Shown: positions 8,670 through 18,311, counted from the first letter of the stretch. The stretch is 64,000 nucleotides of DNA from Schlegelella_A sp965246805 (GCA_965246805.1 CBDFFO010000006.1:434001-498000), one strand, 5' to 3'. Notes: generated by a model from the sequence alone, not told the origin. Made by a program: numbers and translations.

Positions 8670-9242
8670 TCAGCGCGCGAGCGACTTCAGTGCGAGCTTG
8701 ATGCCGTCGCTCACGCCCACCTCAACCGGCAGCGCCTTCAGCGACGCAGCCGCGTCGCGGTCGCTGTAGCCGAGCGCGACCAGCGCCTGCAGGATGTCAG
8801 ATTGGGCGCTGCTGGCGACGCTCGCGGGCTGCGCGATCGCGTCGCCGAGCTTGCCCTTCAGTTCGAGCAGCAGGCGCTCGGCGGTCTTCTTGCCGATGCC
8901 CGGCACCTTGACGAGGCGACCGCTCTCCTGCAGGCCGACCGCGCGGGCCAGTTCGTCGACGCTCAACCCCGACAGAATTGACAACGCGGTGCGCGGGCCG
9001 ACGCCAGAGATCTTCACCAGCAGGCGAAAGGTCGCGCGTTCTTCGTGCGTGAGGAAGCCGAACAGCACCTGCGCGTCTTCCCTCACCACGAAATGCGTCA
9101 GCAGCGAGACGCGTTCGCCGAGCGCGGGCAGGTTGTAGAAGCTGCTCATCGGCACATCGACTTCGTAGCCGATCCCGTTCACGTCGATCAGCACCTGCGG
9201 TGGCGTTTTCTCGGCGAGCGTGCCGGTGAGTCGTCCGATCAT
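8670..9242 (-). CDS. ruvA: Holliday junction branch migration protein RuvA
   Basis: Tetrameric junction-binding subunit of the RuvAB machine, 190 residues from the ATG at 9242, the normal length. The start MIGRLTG is the universal RuvA start, so the longer frame reaching 9314 is not used. Domain I (OB-fold) covers residues 1-64; domain II contains two helix-hairpin-helix motifs (LLVKISGVGPRTALSIL and VPGIGKKTAERLLLELK); the C-terminal RuvB-binding domain has ALVALGYSDRDA. It is separated from ruvB by a copper chaperone gene in reverse orientation. Confidence 0.97.
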   Translation of the reverse strand: MIGRLTGTLAEKTPPQVLIDVNGIGYEVDVPMSSFYNLPALGERVSLLTHFVVREDAQVLFGFLTHEERATFRLLVKISGVGPRTALSILSGLSVDELARAVGLQESGRLVKVPGIGKKTAERLLLELKGKLGDAIAQPASVASSAQSDILQALVALGYSDRDAAASLKALPVEVGVSDGIKLALKSLAR

Positions 9243-9331
9243 CGATCGATTATGGCGGGCGGTTCGCGGGGCCCGGCGGCATGCTGAGGCACGCGAGGCG
9301 CGCGCCAGCGACAATCGCGAGACGCCCCTTT

Positions 9332-10378
9332 GTGTCCGACGATTTGATCCTCGCCCACGCCTTCGCCCCGCCCGACAACCGACGCCTCGCGCACCTTTGC
9401 GGCAGCTTCGACGAGCACCTGCGCACCATCGAGGCCGCGTTCGGCGTGAAGATCCGGCGCCGCAACGAAGCCTTTCGGATCGAAGGCGCGAAGGCGAACG
9501 CCGAACGCGCGCTGGCGTTGCTGGTGGCGCAATACCACCGCGCCGCCAAACCGATCTCCGACGAGGAACTCGAACTCGGGGTGCTCGAGTCGATGGCGAA
9601 CGAGGTGGCGCCGACGCGCCGCGTGACGAAGCCGCGGCTCGAACTCGCGGCGGTGAACGAGGGTGTGAAGCGCAAGCCCGCGGCGGCCACCGACGACGCC
9701 GTCGCGATCGACGGCATCGTGCTGCAGACCCGGCGCAGCGGCCTGGCCGGCCGCACGCCGAACCAGCTCGCCTACTTGCGCCAGATCCTCGACCACGACA
9801 TCACGTTCGGCATCGGCCCGGCCGGTACCGGCAAGACCTACCTCGCGGTCGCGTGCGCGGTCGATGCGCTCGAGCGCAACACGGTGCAACGCATCATCCT
9901 GACGCGGCCTGCGGTCGAGGCCGGCGAGCGACTCGGCTTCCTGCCGGGCGACCTCGCGCAGAAGGTCGATCCGTACCTGCGCCCGCTCTACGACGCACTC
10001 TACGAACTGATGGGCATGGAGCGCGTCGCGAAGGCGTTCGAGAAGGGTGCCCTGGAAGTGGCGCCACTCGCCTTCATGCGTGGCCGCACGCTCAACCATG
10101 CGTTCGTGATCCTCGACGAAGCGCAGAACACCACGCCCGAGCAGATGAAGATGTTCCTGACGCGCATCGGCTTCGGCTCGAAGGTGGTGGTGACCGGCGA
10201 CGTCAGCCAGATCGACTTGCCTCGCGGCACGACCTCGGGTCTGGTCGAAGCGGAAGAGGTGCTGCGCCGCGTGCGGGGCATCGCGACCACGTACTTCGGC
10301 GTGAACGACGTGGTCCGGCACCCGCTCGTCGGCCGCATCGTTGAGGCGTATGCGGCCGCGACGCGCGAGCGCGAGTGA
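9332..10378 (+). CDS. ybeZ: PhoH family ATPase (YbeZ)
   Basis: Cytoplasmic PhoH-like ATPase, about 348 residues from the GTG at 9332; an ATG at 9281 would add 17 residues rich in Arg/Ala that look untranslated. An N-terminal KH-like region (about 20-80, with VKIRRRNEAFRIEGAKANAE) precedes the ATPase with Walker A GPAGTGKTYLA, the segment RPAVEAGERLGFLPGDL, Walker B FVILDEAQNTT and sensor TGDVSQIDLP. It is followed closely by ybeY, its usual partner in rRNA maturation and ribosome quality control. In many proteobacteria corC and lnt complete this operon, but here those lie 44 kb away. Confidence 0.93.
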   Translation: MSDDLILAHAFAPPDNRRLAHLCGSFDEHLRTIEAAFGVKIRRRNEAFRIEGAKANAERALALLVAQYHRAAKPISDEELELGVLESMANEVAPTRRVTKPRLELAAVNEGVKRKPAAATDDAVAIDGIVLQTRRSGLAGRTPNQLAYLRQILDHDITFGIGPAGTGKTYLAVACAVDALERNTVQRIILTRPAVEAGERLGFLPGDLAQKVDPYLRPLYDALYELMGMERVAKAFEKGALEVAPLAFMRGRTLNHAFVILDEAQNTTPEQMKMFLTRIGFGSKVVVTGDVSQIDLPRGTTSGLVEAEEVLRRVRGIATTYFGVNDVVRHPLVGRIVEAYAAATRERE

Positions 10379-10400
10379 GTTGGCGGCACCCGGCGCGCGC

Positions 10401-10871
10401 GTGAAGCCGGCGCTCGCGTTGTCGCTTCAGTTCGCCGACGCGAGCCATCGCGAGGTCTTGAAACGCCATCGCGTGGCGCGCTGGATTCGCGTGGCACTCG
10501 AGGCGCCGGCGGAGATCACGGTTCGCATCGTCGGCGCCGAAGAAGGTCGCGCGTTGAACCGCGACTACCGCGCGCAGCACCACGCGACCAACGTGCTCAC
10601 GTTCGACTACGCGCGCAGCCCGATGGTCTTGGCCGACCTGGTGCTGTGTGCGCCGGTCGTCGAGCGTGAAGCGCACGCGCAGGGCATCTCGGTCGCCGAC
10701 CACTACGCGCATCTGCTGATCCACGGCACGTTGCACGCCCAAGGCTTCGACCACGACCTCGACAGCGATGCCGCGCAGATGGAGGCTCGCGAATCGGCAC
10801 TCATGATGGCGCTGGGCCTTCCCGACCCTCACCCGACGCGTCCGGCCAGAGCCGTCGCGCGGCGCCGCTGA
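10401..10871 (+). CDS. ybeY: Endoribonuclease YbeY (16S rRNA maturation factor)
   Basis: Zinc-dependent RNase needed for 3'-end processing of 16S rRNA and late ribosome quality control. About 156 residues from the GTG at 10401; ATG at 10350 or TTG at 10341, inside phoH, are alternatives, but the upstream residues are not family-like. The zinc motif HGTLHAQGFDHD (consensus HGxLHLxGyDH) is complete, preceded by LNRDYRAQHHATNVLTFDY, which matches the conserved YRxKDxPTDVLSFp region. The C-terminal tail is Arg/Pro-rich. The gene directly follows phoH. Confidence 0.94.
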   Translation: MKPALALSLQFADASHREVLKRHRVARWIRVALEAPAEITVRIVGAEEGRALNRDYRAQHHATNVLTFDYARSPMVLADLVLCAPVVEREAHAQGISVADHYAHLLIHGTLHAQGFDHDLDSDAAQMEARESALMMALGLPDPHPTRPARAVARRR

Positions 10872-10902
10872 CGGGCTCGCCCAGCAGAGCGTGAAAGCCG
10901 GC

Positions 10903-11997
10903 TCAGTGCGCTTTGCCGAGGTAGCGCTTGCGCCAGAAATACACGCTCATGCCGATGCCTGTCACCAGCATCAGGCCGAATGTGATCCAGAAGCCGCGCG
11001 GGCTGTGAATCAGCGGCAGCCCTTCGAAGTTCATGCCGAAGAAACCGGTCACGAGGTTGAGCGGCAGGAAGATGGCGGTCAGCGTGGTGAGCGTGCGCAT
11101 GATGTCGTTGGCACGGTTGCTCTGCGCCGAGAAATGCATCTGCACCGCGGTCTCGGTCGAGGCTTCGAGTCTTCGCACATGCGTGAGCACGCGCTCGATG
11201 TGTTCCAGCACGTCGCGCGAGCGCACACGCAGCACCTCGCCTTCACGCTGCGCGGCGGCCTCGGCCGGCGTCGGCCATTCATCGAGCGCGTCGATCCACT
11301 CGACGATGGCCGCGCGCTGGTCTTCGCACACGTCTTCGAGCACGTGCAGCGCGTTGCGCGACTCGAGCAGCATCTGCAGGCCGGTGAAGCCACCCGACGT
11401 GTCGAACAGCGTTTCCTGCAGGTAGTCGAGTTGCCGGGTGAGCAGGCGGCGCAGCTCGAGATAGCTGTCGACCATGTAGTTCACCATGCGCAGCATCAGG
11501 TCGGCCGGGCTCGGAGGCATCCGCGTGGCGCTGCGCCCGTCGATCGCGGGCAACTGGTTCTGCAGACGCGCGGCGAAGAAGTCGCGCACCTGGCAGTCCG
11601 ACGGGTGGACCGTGAGCAGCACCGCGTCGAAAAGCGCGAACCCGACCGGGCTGGTATCGATCGCCTTCAGCGCTTCGCGAGCGGCGAGCGTGGTGAGCTT
11701 GCCGTCGTCGCTGGGCTTGCCGCCATTGGCCCCAGCGGCAAGCCGACGGAAGACCAGCACGTCGTACCACGAGGTGTAGTCGTAAGCCGACGGCAGCTGC
11801 GGGTTGAGCAGGTCGAAGATATGCAGGTCGACGAGCTGCCCGCCGGTCCAGCGTTGCAGCGCCGACTGCACGTCGGCGATGCACTTTTCGAACTCGCCGC
11901 GGCTGCACGAGACCCAGTAGTAGCCGGAGCTGGGCGCTTCTTCGGGCATCGCATCGAGCTCGGCGAACTGATCGCCATGGATGTGGAAGGTGCGCAT
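10903..11997 (-). CDS. corA: CorA-family divalent cation transporter
   Basis: Inner-membrane Mg2+/Co2+ (or Zn2+) channel of 364 residues. A large soluble N-terminal funnel domain rich in charged helices precedes two C-terminal transmembrane helices (about 298-318 and 330-350). The pore signature GMN is present in FFGMNFEGLPL at the end of the first helix. The tail is basic (WRKRYLGK). The loop after GMN lacks the common MPE and reads FEGLPL, which occurs in CorA variants. The gene is 35 bases downstream of hemB on the same strand and may share its transcript. Ion specificity cannot be read from the sequence. Confidence 0.91.
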   Translation of the reverse strand: MRTFHIHGDQFAELDAMPEEAPSSGYYWVSCSRGEFEKCIADVQSALQRWTGGQLVDLHIFDLLNPQLPSAYDYTSWYDVLVFRRLAAGANGGKPSDDGKLTTLAAREALKAIDTSPVGFALFDAVLLTVHPSDCQVRDFFAARLQNQLPAIDGRSATRMPPSPADLMLRMVNYMVDSYLELRRLLTRQLDYLQETLFDTSGGFTGLQMLLESRNALHVLEDVCEDQRAAIVEWIDALDEWPTPAEAAAQREGEVLRVRSRDVLEHIERVLTHVRRLEASTETAVQMHFSAQSNRANDIMRTLTTLTAIFLPLNLVTGFFGMNFEGLPLIHSPRGFWITFGLMLVTGIGMSVYFWRKRYLGKAH

Positions 11998-12032
11998 CGG
12001 TGCGGTGCGGCCGCCGTCTTCGCTGCCGCGAG

Positions 12033-13049
<1,017 letters not shown>

Positions 13050-13117
13050 GGCAGTAAGAGGCTCGGGGAGGCCGCCGCAACAGGCGTGCGCCAAGGCCGG
13101 CGAATGATAATCGGTGC

Positions 13118-13558
13118 ATGACTTCCCTTCTGCCGTGGATCAAGGCATTCCACATCGTGTTCGTCGCCAGTTGGTTCGCTGGCCTTTTCTACCTGCCGCG
13201 CCTCTTCGTGAATCTGGCGCAGGTCGCGTCCGACAGCCACGCCGAGCGCGAACGCTTGCTGATGATGGCGAGGAAGCTCTGGCGCTTCACGACGCTGCTG
13301 GCCGTGCCGGCGCTGATCCTCGGTCTCGTGATGTGGCTCGGATACGGCGTGGGCAAAGGGCCGGGCAACGGCTGGTTGCATGCCAAGCTGGCGCTGGTGC
13401 TGGTCGCGATCGGCTATCACCACTCGTGCGGCACGCTGCTGCGCAAGTTCGAGCGTTTCGCCAACGTGCGCTCGGTGCGCTGGTATCGCGTCTTCAATGA
13501 AACCGCCGTGCTGTTGTTCGCGCTGATCGTGATCCTCGTGGTCGTCAAGCCGTTCTGA
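13118..13558 (+). CDS. hemJ: Protoporphyrinogen oxidase HemJ (CopD-like membrane protein)
   Basis: Small integral membrane protein, 146 residues with four predicted helices. The N-terminal stretch IKAFHIVFVASWFAGLFYLPRLFV is diagnostic of HemJ (UPF0093), including the His in the first helix; the conserved Lys occurs in WLHAKLALVLVAIGYHH. HemJ oxidises protoporphyrinogen IX to protoporphyrin IX in bacteria lacking HemG or HemY. Placement head to head with hemB supports this over a generic CopD label. The gene ends five bases before the VanZ-like gene at 13563. Confidence 0.9.
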   Translation: MTSLLPWIKAFHIVFVASWFAGLFYLPRLFVNLAQVASDSHAERERLLMMARKLWRFTTLLAVPALILGLVMWLGYGVGKGPGNGWLHAKLALVLVAIGYHHSCGTLLRKFERFANVRSVRWYRVFNETAVLLFALIVILVVVKPF

Positions 13559-13562
13559 GATC

Positions 13563-14690
13563 GTGACGCGCCATCGCAGCGCGGCCGTCCCTCTGGCCTG
13601 GCTCGTCGTCGGGCTGATCCTCTACGCGAGCCTCTACCCGTTCGTGGGCTGGACGGTGCCGGGCAACGCGGTCTTCGATTTTGTCACGCTGCCGTGGCCG
13701 CGCTACTGGACCTGGTTCGACCTGATCACGAACCTACTCGGCTACATGCCGCTCGGCGCGCTGCTGTTCGGCGCGATGGTGAGGAGCGGCTGGCGCACCG
13801 GCCGCGCGGCGCTGACCGCATGGGTGGCCTCGACGCTGCTTTCCTTCTCGATGGAGACGCTGCAGAACTTCGTGCCGCAGCGGGTGCCGTCGAACGTCGA
13901 CCTGGGCTTGAATTCGCTCGGGGCGTTGATCGGCATCGCGCTGGGCGTGCTGATCCATGTGCGTGGGGGTGTCGATCGCTGGCAGCGCACGCGCGATCGT
14001 TGGTTCGTCGACCGCAGCGCGGGTGGCGTGGCGCTGCTGTTGCTGTGGCCGGTCGGCCTGCTCTTCCCGACCGCCGTGCCATTTGGTCTCGGGCATGTGC
14101 TGGGCCGCCTGCAGCAGGTTGTCGCGCCGCTGGTGCAGGGCACACCTTTCGAGGACTGGACCGCCCACTGGACCGACGCCCCGCCCGACCCGACGCGGCT
14201 CTCTGCGGGCATCGAGGTGGCGGTCGTGGTGTTCGGCGTGTTGGCGCCGTGTCTCATCGCGTTCACGATCGCGACGCGTGGCTGGCGCCGCGTGGTGCTG
14301 GTGATCGGCGGCGTAGCCGTCGGCCTGGCAGCGACCACGCTCTCGACCGCGCTCAATTTCGGCCCGCAACACGCGTTTGCCTGGGCCACCCTGCAAACGC
14401 TGCAATCAATGGCCATCGGCACAGCCGTGGCGGTCATGCTGAGCCTGCTGCCCCGGCGCGCCGCAGCGGGTTTCGGACTCGTCGTGCTGACTGCGCTGGT
14501 GATGCTGGTCGCGCAGGCCCCCGCCGACCCTTATTTCGCGCAGAGCCTGCAGGCCTGGGAGCAGGGGCGCTTCATTCGCTTTCATGGCGCCGCGCAATGG
14601 GTCGGCTGGCTCTGGCCCTACGCGGCCCTCACGTATCTGTTGGCTCGCGTCGCCACCCGCGAACCGAGGGGTCTTGACGCCGCAGCATGA
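13563..14690 (+). CDS. VanZ-like family membrane protein
   Basis: Integral membrane protein of 375 residues with a GTG start, nine to ten hydrophobic segments. The first third matches the VanZ-like family: FDLITNLLGYMPLGALLFGA, then STLLSFSMETLQNFVPQRVPSNVDLGLNSLGALIG, with the conserved N-x-x-G-x-x-P-x-G and E-x-x-Q signatures. Single-domain VanZ proteins are near 130-200 residues; the remaining 200 residues here form a second membrane part with no recognised motif. The gene starts five bases after hemJ, so they are probably co-transcribed. Function in this lineage is unknown; glycopeptide resistance is not implied. Confidence 0.85.
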   Translation: MTRHRSAAVPLAWLVVGLILYASLYPFVGWTVPGNAVFDFVTLPWPRYWTWFDLITNLLGYMPLGALLFGAMVRSGWRTGRAALTAWVASTLLSFSMETLQNFVPQRVPSNVDLGLNSLGALIGIALGVLIHVRGGVDRWQRTRDRWFVDRSAGGVALLLLWPVGLLFPTAVPFGLGHVLGRLQQVVAPLVQGTPFEDWTAHWTDAPPDPTRLSAGIEVAVVVFGVLAPCLIAFTIATRGWRRVVLVIGGVAVGLAATTLSTALNFGPQHAFAWATLQTLQSMAIGTAVAVMLSLLPRRAAAGFGLVVLTALVMLVAQAPADPYFAQSLQAWEQGRFIRFHGAAQWVGWLWPYAALTYLLARVATREPRGLDAAA

Positions 14691-14715
14691 AAGGGGCGGC
14701 ACCTAAAATGCGGCG

Positions 14716-15042
14716 ATGAGCTATTACGAACGCCACATCTTCTTCTGCCTCAACGAGCGCAAGCCCAACGAGGACTCGTGCGGCAAGCACGATGCCGACG
14801 CCGGTTACTCGCACTGCAAGTCGCGCATCAAGGGCGAGAAGCTCGCCGGACCGGGCGGCGTTCGCGTCAACAAGTCGGGCTGCCTCGATCGTTGCGCGGG
14901 CGGTCCGGTCGCGGTCGTGTATCCCGAGGGCACCTGGTACACCTTCGTCGACAAGGACGATGTCGACGAGATCGTCGACTCGCATCTGAAGCGCGGCAAG
15001 ATCGTCGAGCGTCTGCTGCTACCGCCCGACGTGGGACGCTGA
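14716..15042 (+). CDS. Thioredoxin-like [2Fe-2S] ferredoxin
   Basis: Cytoplasmic electron carrier of 108 residues with the thioredoxin-like ferredoxin fold. Cluster cysteines are placed as in the family: Cys in FFCLNERKP, Cys about ten residues later in EDSCGKH, and the pair in SGCLDRCAGGP. The segment PEGTWYTFVDKDDVDEIVDSHL is the typical C-terminal strand-helix. The stop shares one base with the start of the downstream hydrolase, so they form an operon. The redox partner is not known. Confidence 0.92.
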   Translation: MSYYERHIFFCLNERKPNEDSCGKHDADAGYSHCKSRIKGEKLAGPGGVRVNKSGCLDRCAGGPVAVVYPEGTWYTFVDKDDVDEIVDSHLKRGKIVERLLLPPDVGR

Positions 15043-15683
15043 TGGTGCACCGGACCACGCGCCAGGCGATCGCCGGGCCGGCCGGTGCCATCGAGTGCGC
15101 GATCGACCTGCCCGAGGGTGCGCCACGCGGCCTTGCGCTGATCTGCCACCCGCATCCGCAGCAGGGCGGCACGCTCGACAACAAGGTAGTGCAGACCGTG
15201 TCGCGTGCCGTGGTGCAACTCGGGTGGCAGAGCGTGCGCTTCAACTTCCGAGGCACCGGTGCTTCCGAAGGGGGCTGGGACGAAGGCCGGGGTGAAGTCG
15301 ACGATGCGCTGGCGGTGTTGAAGGCCTATCGCGAGTCGTCGGGCCTGGCCGCGTTGCCGTTCCTGGTCGCCGGGTTTTCGTTCGGTGGCTACGTCGCTTG
15401 CGAAGTCGCGTCGCGTCTGCCCGACAGCGACAAGCCGCAGCGCCTCGTGCTCGTTGGCCCGTCGACCCAGAAGCACCAACTCGCGCCGGCGCCGGTCGAC
15501 ACTCTGGTGATCCACGGCGAAACCGATGACGTCGTGCCGCTCGCCTCGACGCTCGACTGGGCCCGGCCGCAAGGCCTGCCGGTCGTGGTGTTTCCGGGGG
15601 TTGGCCATTTCTTCCACGGCGCGCTGGTGGCCCTCAAAAAGGTCGTTCTGCGCGGCTTGGCCGATCTGACGATTCCGGCGTGA
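15042..15683 (+). CDS. Alpha/beta hydrolase, dienelactone-hydrolase-like
   Basis: Cytoplasmic serine hydrolase of 213 residues. The ATG at 15042 overlaps the ferredoxin stop by one base and gives the usual family start; the frame upstream is not used. The oxyanion region is LICHPHPQQGGTLDNKVV, the nucleophile elbow is GFSFGGYVA (Ser), the acid is Asp in HGETDDVVPL, and the His is in GVGHFFHG. This matches the short hydrolases of the COG2945 type. It pairs with the ferredoxin gene in many Burkholderiales; the substrate is unknown. Confidence 0.88.
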   Translation: MVHRTTRQAIAGPAGAIECAIDLPEGAPRGLALICHPHPQQGGTLDNKVVQTVSRAVVQLGWQSVRFNFRGTGASEGGWDEGRGEVDDALAVLKAYRESSGLAALPFLVAGFSFGGYVACEVASRLPDSDKPQRLVLVGPSTQKHQLAPAPVDTLVIHGETDDVVPLASTLDWARPQGLPVVVFPGVGHFFHGALVALKKVVLRGLADLTIPA

Positions 15684-15751
15684 TGGCACGCTGCGCATCC
15701 ACCGCCCGAGACTTTCTCAAACCGCTCCCACCTCAACGACCCGAATTTCCG

Positions 15752-16933
15752 ATGACACGTGTTCCCGCTTTCGTTTTCGCCCTCGCGCTCACCGCGCTGC
15801 CCGGCCTGCCGACCTGGGCGCAAGCCATGCAGCCTCCAGAAGTGGCGGCGAAGAGTTATCTGGTGCTCGACCTCACCACGCGGCAGACGCTCGCCGAACG
15901 CGATGCCGACCTCGCCGCCGACCCGGCCTCGCTCACCAAGCTGATGACCGCGTATGTCGTCTTCCAGGCCCTGCGCGACAAGAAGCTGACGCTCGAGCAG
16001 CCGCTCTCGGTATCGAAGCGCGCATGGGCCGAGCGCAAAGGCGGTGGCTCGCTGATGTTTGTCGACACGACCATGACGCCGAAGGTCGACGAGTTGCTGC
16101 GCGGCCTCATCGTGCAGAGCGGCAACGACGCGGCGGTGGCGTTGGCCGAAGGCGTGTCGGGCAGTGTCGAGAGCTTCGTCGAGTTGATGAATCGCCAGGC
16201 ACAAGTGTTCGGGCTGAAGAACACCGCGTTCAAGAACGCGACCGGCCTGACCGAAGCCGGCCACCGCAGTACCGCACGCGACATCGGCGTGATCGCGACG
16301 CATATCGTGCGTGACTTTCCCGAGTACTTCCCGTACTACTCGGTGAAGGAGTACACGTACAACCACATCACACAGCCGAACCGCAACCTGCTGCTGCGCC
16401 GCGACCCGACGGTCGACGGCATGAAAACGGGCTACACGGAGGCCGCCGGCTACTGCCTGCTCGCAACGGCGCAGCGCGAGTTTCCGAATCTCGGCGTCAG
16501 CGGAGCACCGGGCAAGCGGCGCGTGCTCGCAGTGGTGATGAACACCACCTCGATGGAGGCGCGGGCGAGCGAAGCGCAGAAGCTCCTGAACTGGGGCTTT
16601 CTGGCGTTCGACACGGTGCGGTTGTTCGAAGACGGCAAAGCGATCGTCGAGCCGCGCATCTGGAAAGGCAGCGCCAACACCGTCAAGCTCGGCGCTGCCG
16701 GCGGCGTGTTCGTGAGCGTCCCGAAGGGCGAAGGTGCCAAGGTGCAAACCCAGGTGGAGCGCACCGATCCGCTCGTCGCGCCGCTCGGCAAGGGGCAACG
16801 GGTGGGCAGCATCAAGGTAAGCACGGGTGCAGGCCAGCCGGTGGTGCAGGTGCCGCTGGTGGCGCTGGAGAACATCGATCAAGCCGGCATCTTCGGCCGG
16901 GCCTGGGACGCGATCCGGCTCTGGATCAAGTAA
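15752..16933 (+). CDS. dacC: D-alanyl-D-alanine carboxypeptidase (penicillin-binding protein 5/6 type)
   Basis: Periplasmic low-molecular-mass PBP that trims the terminal D-Ala from peptidoglycan stem peptides. 393 residues from the ATG at 15752, which begins a good signal peptide (MTRVPAFVFALALTALP..AQA); the earlier ATG at 15680 would place 24 residues before it. Active-site motifs: SLTK (PASLTKLMTAYV), SGN (VQSGNDAAVAL) and KTG (DGMKTGYTEAAG). A C-terminal beta domain and an amphipathic membrane-anchor helix (GRAWDAIRLWIK) complete the PBP5 layout. The next gene, a D-amino-acid aminotransferase, could use the D-Ala released. The symbol could equally be dacA. Confidence 0.93.
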   Translation: MTRVPAFVFALALTALPGLPTWAQAMQPPEVAAKSYLVLDLTTRQTLAERDADLAADPASLTKLMTAYVVFQALRDKKLTLEQPLSVSKRAWAERKGGGSLMFVDTTMTPKVDELLRGLIVQSGNDAAVALAEGVSGSVESFVELMNRQAQVFGLKNTAFKNATGLTEAGHRSTARDIGVIATHIVRDFPEYFPYYSVKEYTYNHITQPNRNLLLRRDPTVDGMKTGYTEAAGYCLLATAQREFPNLGVSGAPGKRRVLAVVMNTTSMEARASEAQKLLNWGFLAFDTVRLFEDGKAIVEPRIWKGSANTVKLGAAGGVFVSVPKGEGAKVQTQVERTDPLVAPLGKGQRVGSIKVSTGAGQPVVQVPLVALENIDQAGIFGRAWDAIRLWIK

Positions 16934-16983
16934 GCTGAAAGGCTTGCCACCGCTTCGAGCCGAACTTCCTTCCTGGTAAGCCC

Positions 16984-17952
16984 ATGTCGCCCGCCTCTCC
17001 TGCCGTCGAACCCATGCACCTCGATGCGTCCCGCGTCGAGTCGGTCTCTGACCGAGAAGCCGCATGGCAAGCATTGCCCGACACGCCGAGCTACTTGAAC
17101 GGCCAGTACGGCCCCGTGCGGGACGCCAAGGTCTCTGTGCTCGACCGGGGCTTTCTGCTCGGCGACGGCGTGTATGAGGTCGTGCCGGTCTACGGCGGCA
17201 AGCTGTTCCGCTTCGACGCGCACATGGCGCGCCTGGCCCGGAACTGCGGCAAGCTGCGGATGGCAAATCCGTTCGACAACGGCGCGTGGCTGGAGCGCTG
17301 CCGCACGTTGGTTAGTGCGCTGCAGGCGCAAAAGGGCGTGCTCGATCAGCTCGTCTACATCCAGGTCACTCGCGGCGTGGCGGTGCGCGACCATGTCATG
17401 CCGAACGGCTTGTTGCCTACCGTTTTCATGATGGTCAACGAGATGAAGCCGGCCTCGGCAGAACTGCGTCATCGGGGTGTCGCCTGCGTGACGGCACGCG
17501 ATTTCCGCTGGGAGCGCGGCGACATCAAGAGCATCTCGCTGCTCGGCAACGTGCTGGCCCGCCAGATGTCGGCCGACAAGGGCGCGATCGAGACCATCCT
17601 GTTTCGACAGGGCTACCTGACCGAGGCGGCGGCGTCGAACGTGTGGGTGGTGCACGAAGGCGCGTTGCTTGGGCCGCCGAAGAGCGAGCACGTGCTCGAA
17701 GGCATTCGATACGACCTGATCCGCGAACTCTGCGACGAGGCCGGCGTGGCGTACAACCTGCGCCCGATACCCGAAGCCGACGTGCGCTCGGCCGACGAAG
17801 TGATGCTGAGCTCGGCCACCAAGGAGTTGCTGCCGGTGACCACGCTCGACGGTGAAGGCGTGGGTCATGGCGCGCTGCGCGGCAAGCCGGGACCGGTCTA
17901 CGCCAAGCTTTTCGAGGCCTACCAGCGGGCCAAGGCCAGGCAGTCGATCTGA
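16984..17952 (+). CDS. dat: D-amino acid aminotransferase (class IV PLP enzyme)
   Basis: PLP-dependent fold type IV aminotransferase, 322 residues; the first 30 are an extension relative to Bacillus Dat. The start of the core is YLNGQYGPVRDAKVSVLDRGFLLGDGVYE, the PLP-binding Lys lies in RGDIKSISLLGNVLA, and the cofactor phosphate region is TEAAASNVWVV. The spacing and the DRGFLLGDGVYE signature favour D-alanine transaminase over BCAT or PabC (family inference). It converts D-Ala plus 2-oxoglutarate to pyruvate and D-Glu. Context: 50 bases after the carboxypeptidase gene and just before ybeD, as in many betaproteobacteria. Confidence 0.9.
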   Translation: MSPASPAVEPMHLDASRVESVSDREAAWQALPDTPSYLNGQYGPVRDAKVSVLDRGFLLGDGVYEVVPVYGGKLFRFDAHMARLARNCGKLRMANPFDNGAWLERCRTLVSALQAQKGVLDQLVYIQVTRGVAVRDHVMPNGLLPTVFMMVNEMKPASAELRHRGVACVTARDFRWERGDIKSISLLGNVLARQMSADKGAIETILFRQGYLTEAAASNVWVVHEGALLGPPKSEHVLEGIRYDLIRELCDEAGVAYNLRPIPEADVRSADEVMLSSATKELLPVTTLDGEGVGHGALRGKPGPVYAKLFEAYQRAKARQSI

Positions 17953-18020
17953 CCCCGCATGCCGACGCTCGTCCGCACGCAGGCATTTGCAAGTCGGTGG
18001 GTCGTCCGCATATTGGCTTG

Positions 18021-18311
18021 ATGGAAAACACCGTGATGCAAGACATCCCGCCCGAGCATTCGCTGATCGACTATCCGTCGCGTTTTCCCATCAAGGTGAT
18101 GGGCTTGAACGCGGACGGCTTCGTCCACGCGATCACCACGATCGCGCGCCGGTTCGATCCGTCGTTCGACGCCGCGACCGTCGAGCTTCGACCGAGCAAG
18201 GGCGACAAGTACCTCGGTGTGACCGTCACGGTGACCGCGCGTAGCCGCGAGCAGCTCGATGAGCTCTATCGCACGCTGTCGACGCACCCGATGGTGAAGG
18301 TCGTGCTTTGA
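18021..18311 (+). CDS. ybeD: YbeD family protein (UPF0250 / DUF493)
   Basis: Small soluble protein of 96 residues with the ACT-like ferredoxin fold of the DUF493 family, linked genetically to lipoate synthesis and protein lipoylation. Family features: SLIDYPSRFPIKVMGLN at the start and KGDKYLGVTVTVTARSREQLDELYRTLSTHPMVKVVL at the end. Starts are possible at 17997 (GTG), 18021 (ATG) and 18036 (ATG); I chose 18021. Its stop overlaps the TTG start of the HD-domain gene, which in turn overlaps lipB, so translation is coupled through three genes. Confidence 0.92.
   Translation: MENTVMQDIPPEHSLIDYPSRFPIKVMGLNADGFVHAITTIARRFDPSFDAATVELRPSKGDKYLGVTVTVTARSREQLDELYRTLSTHPMVKVVL

Noticed and set aside
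13563..14690. Glycopeptide resistance suggested by the VanZ-like label
   Set aside because: The VanZ-like family is broad in bacteria; no vanA/B-type ligase or vanHX genes are near, so resistance is not supported.
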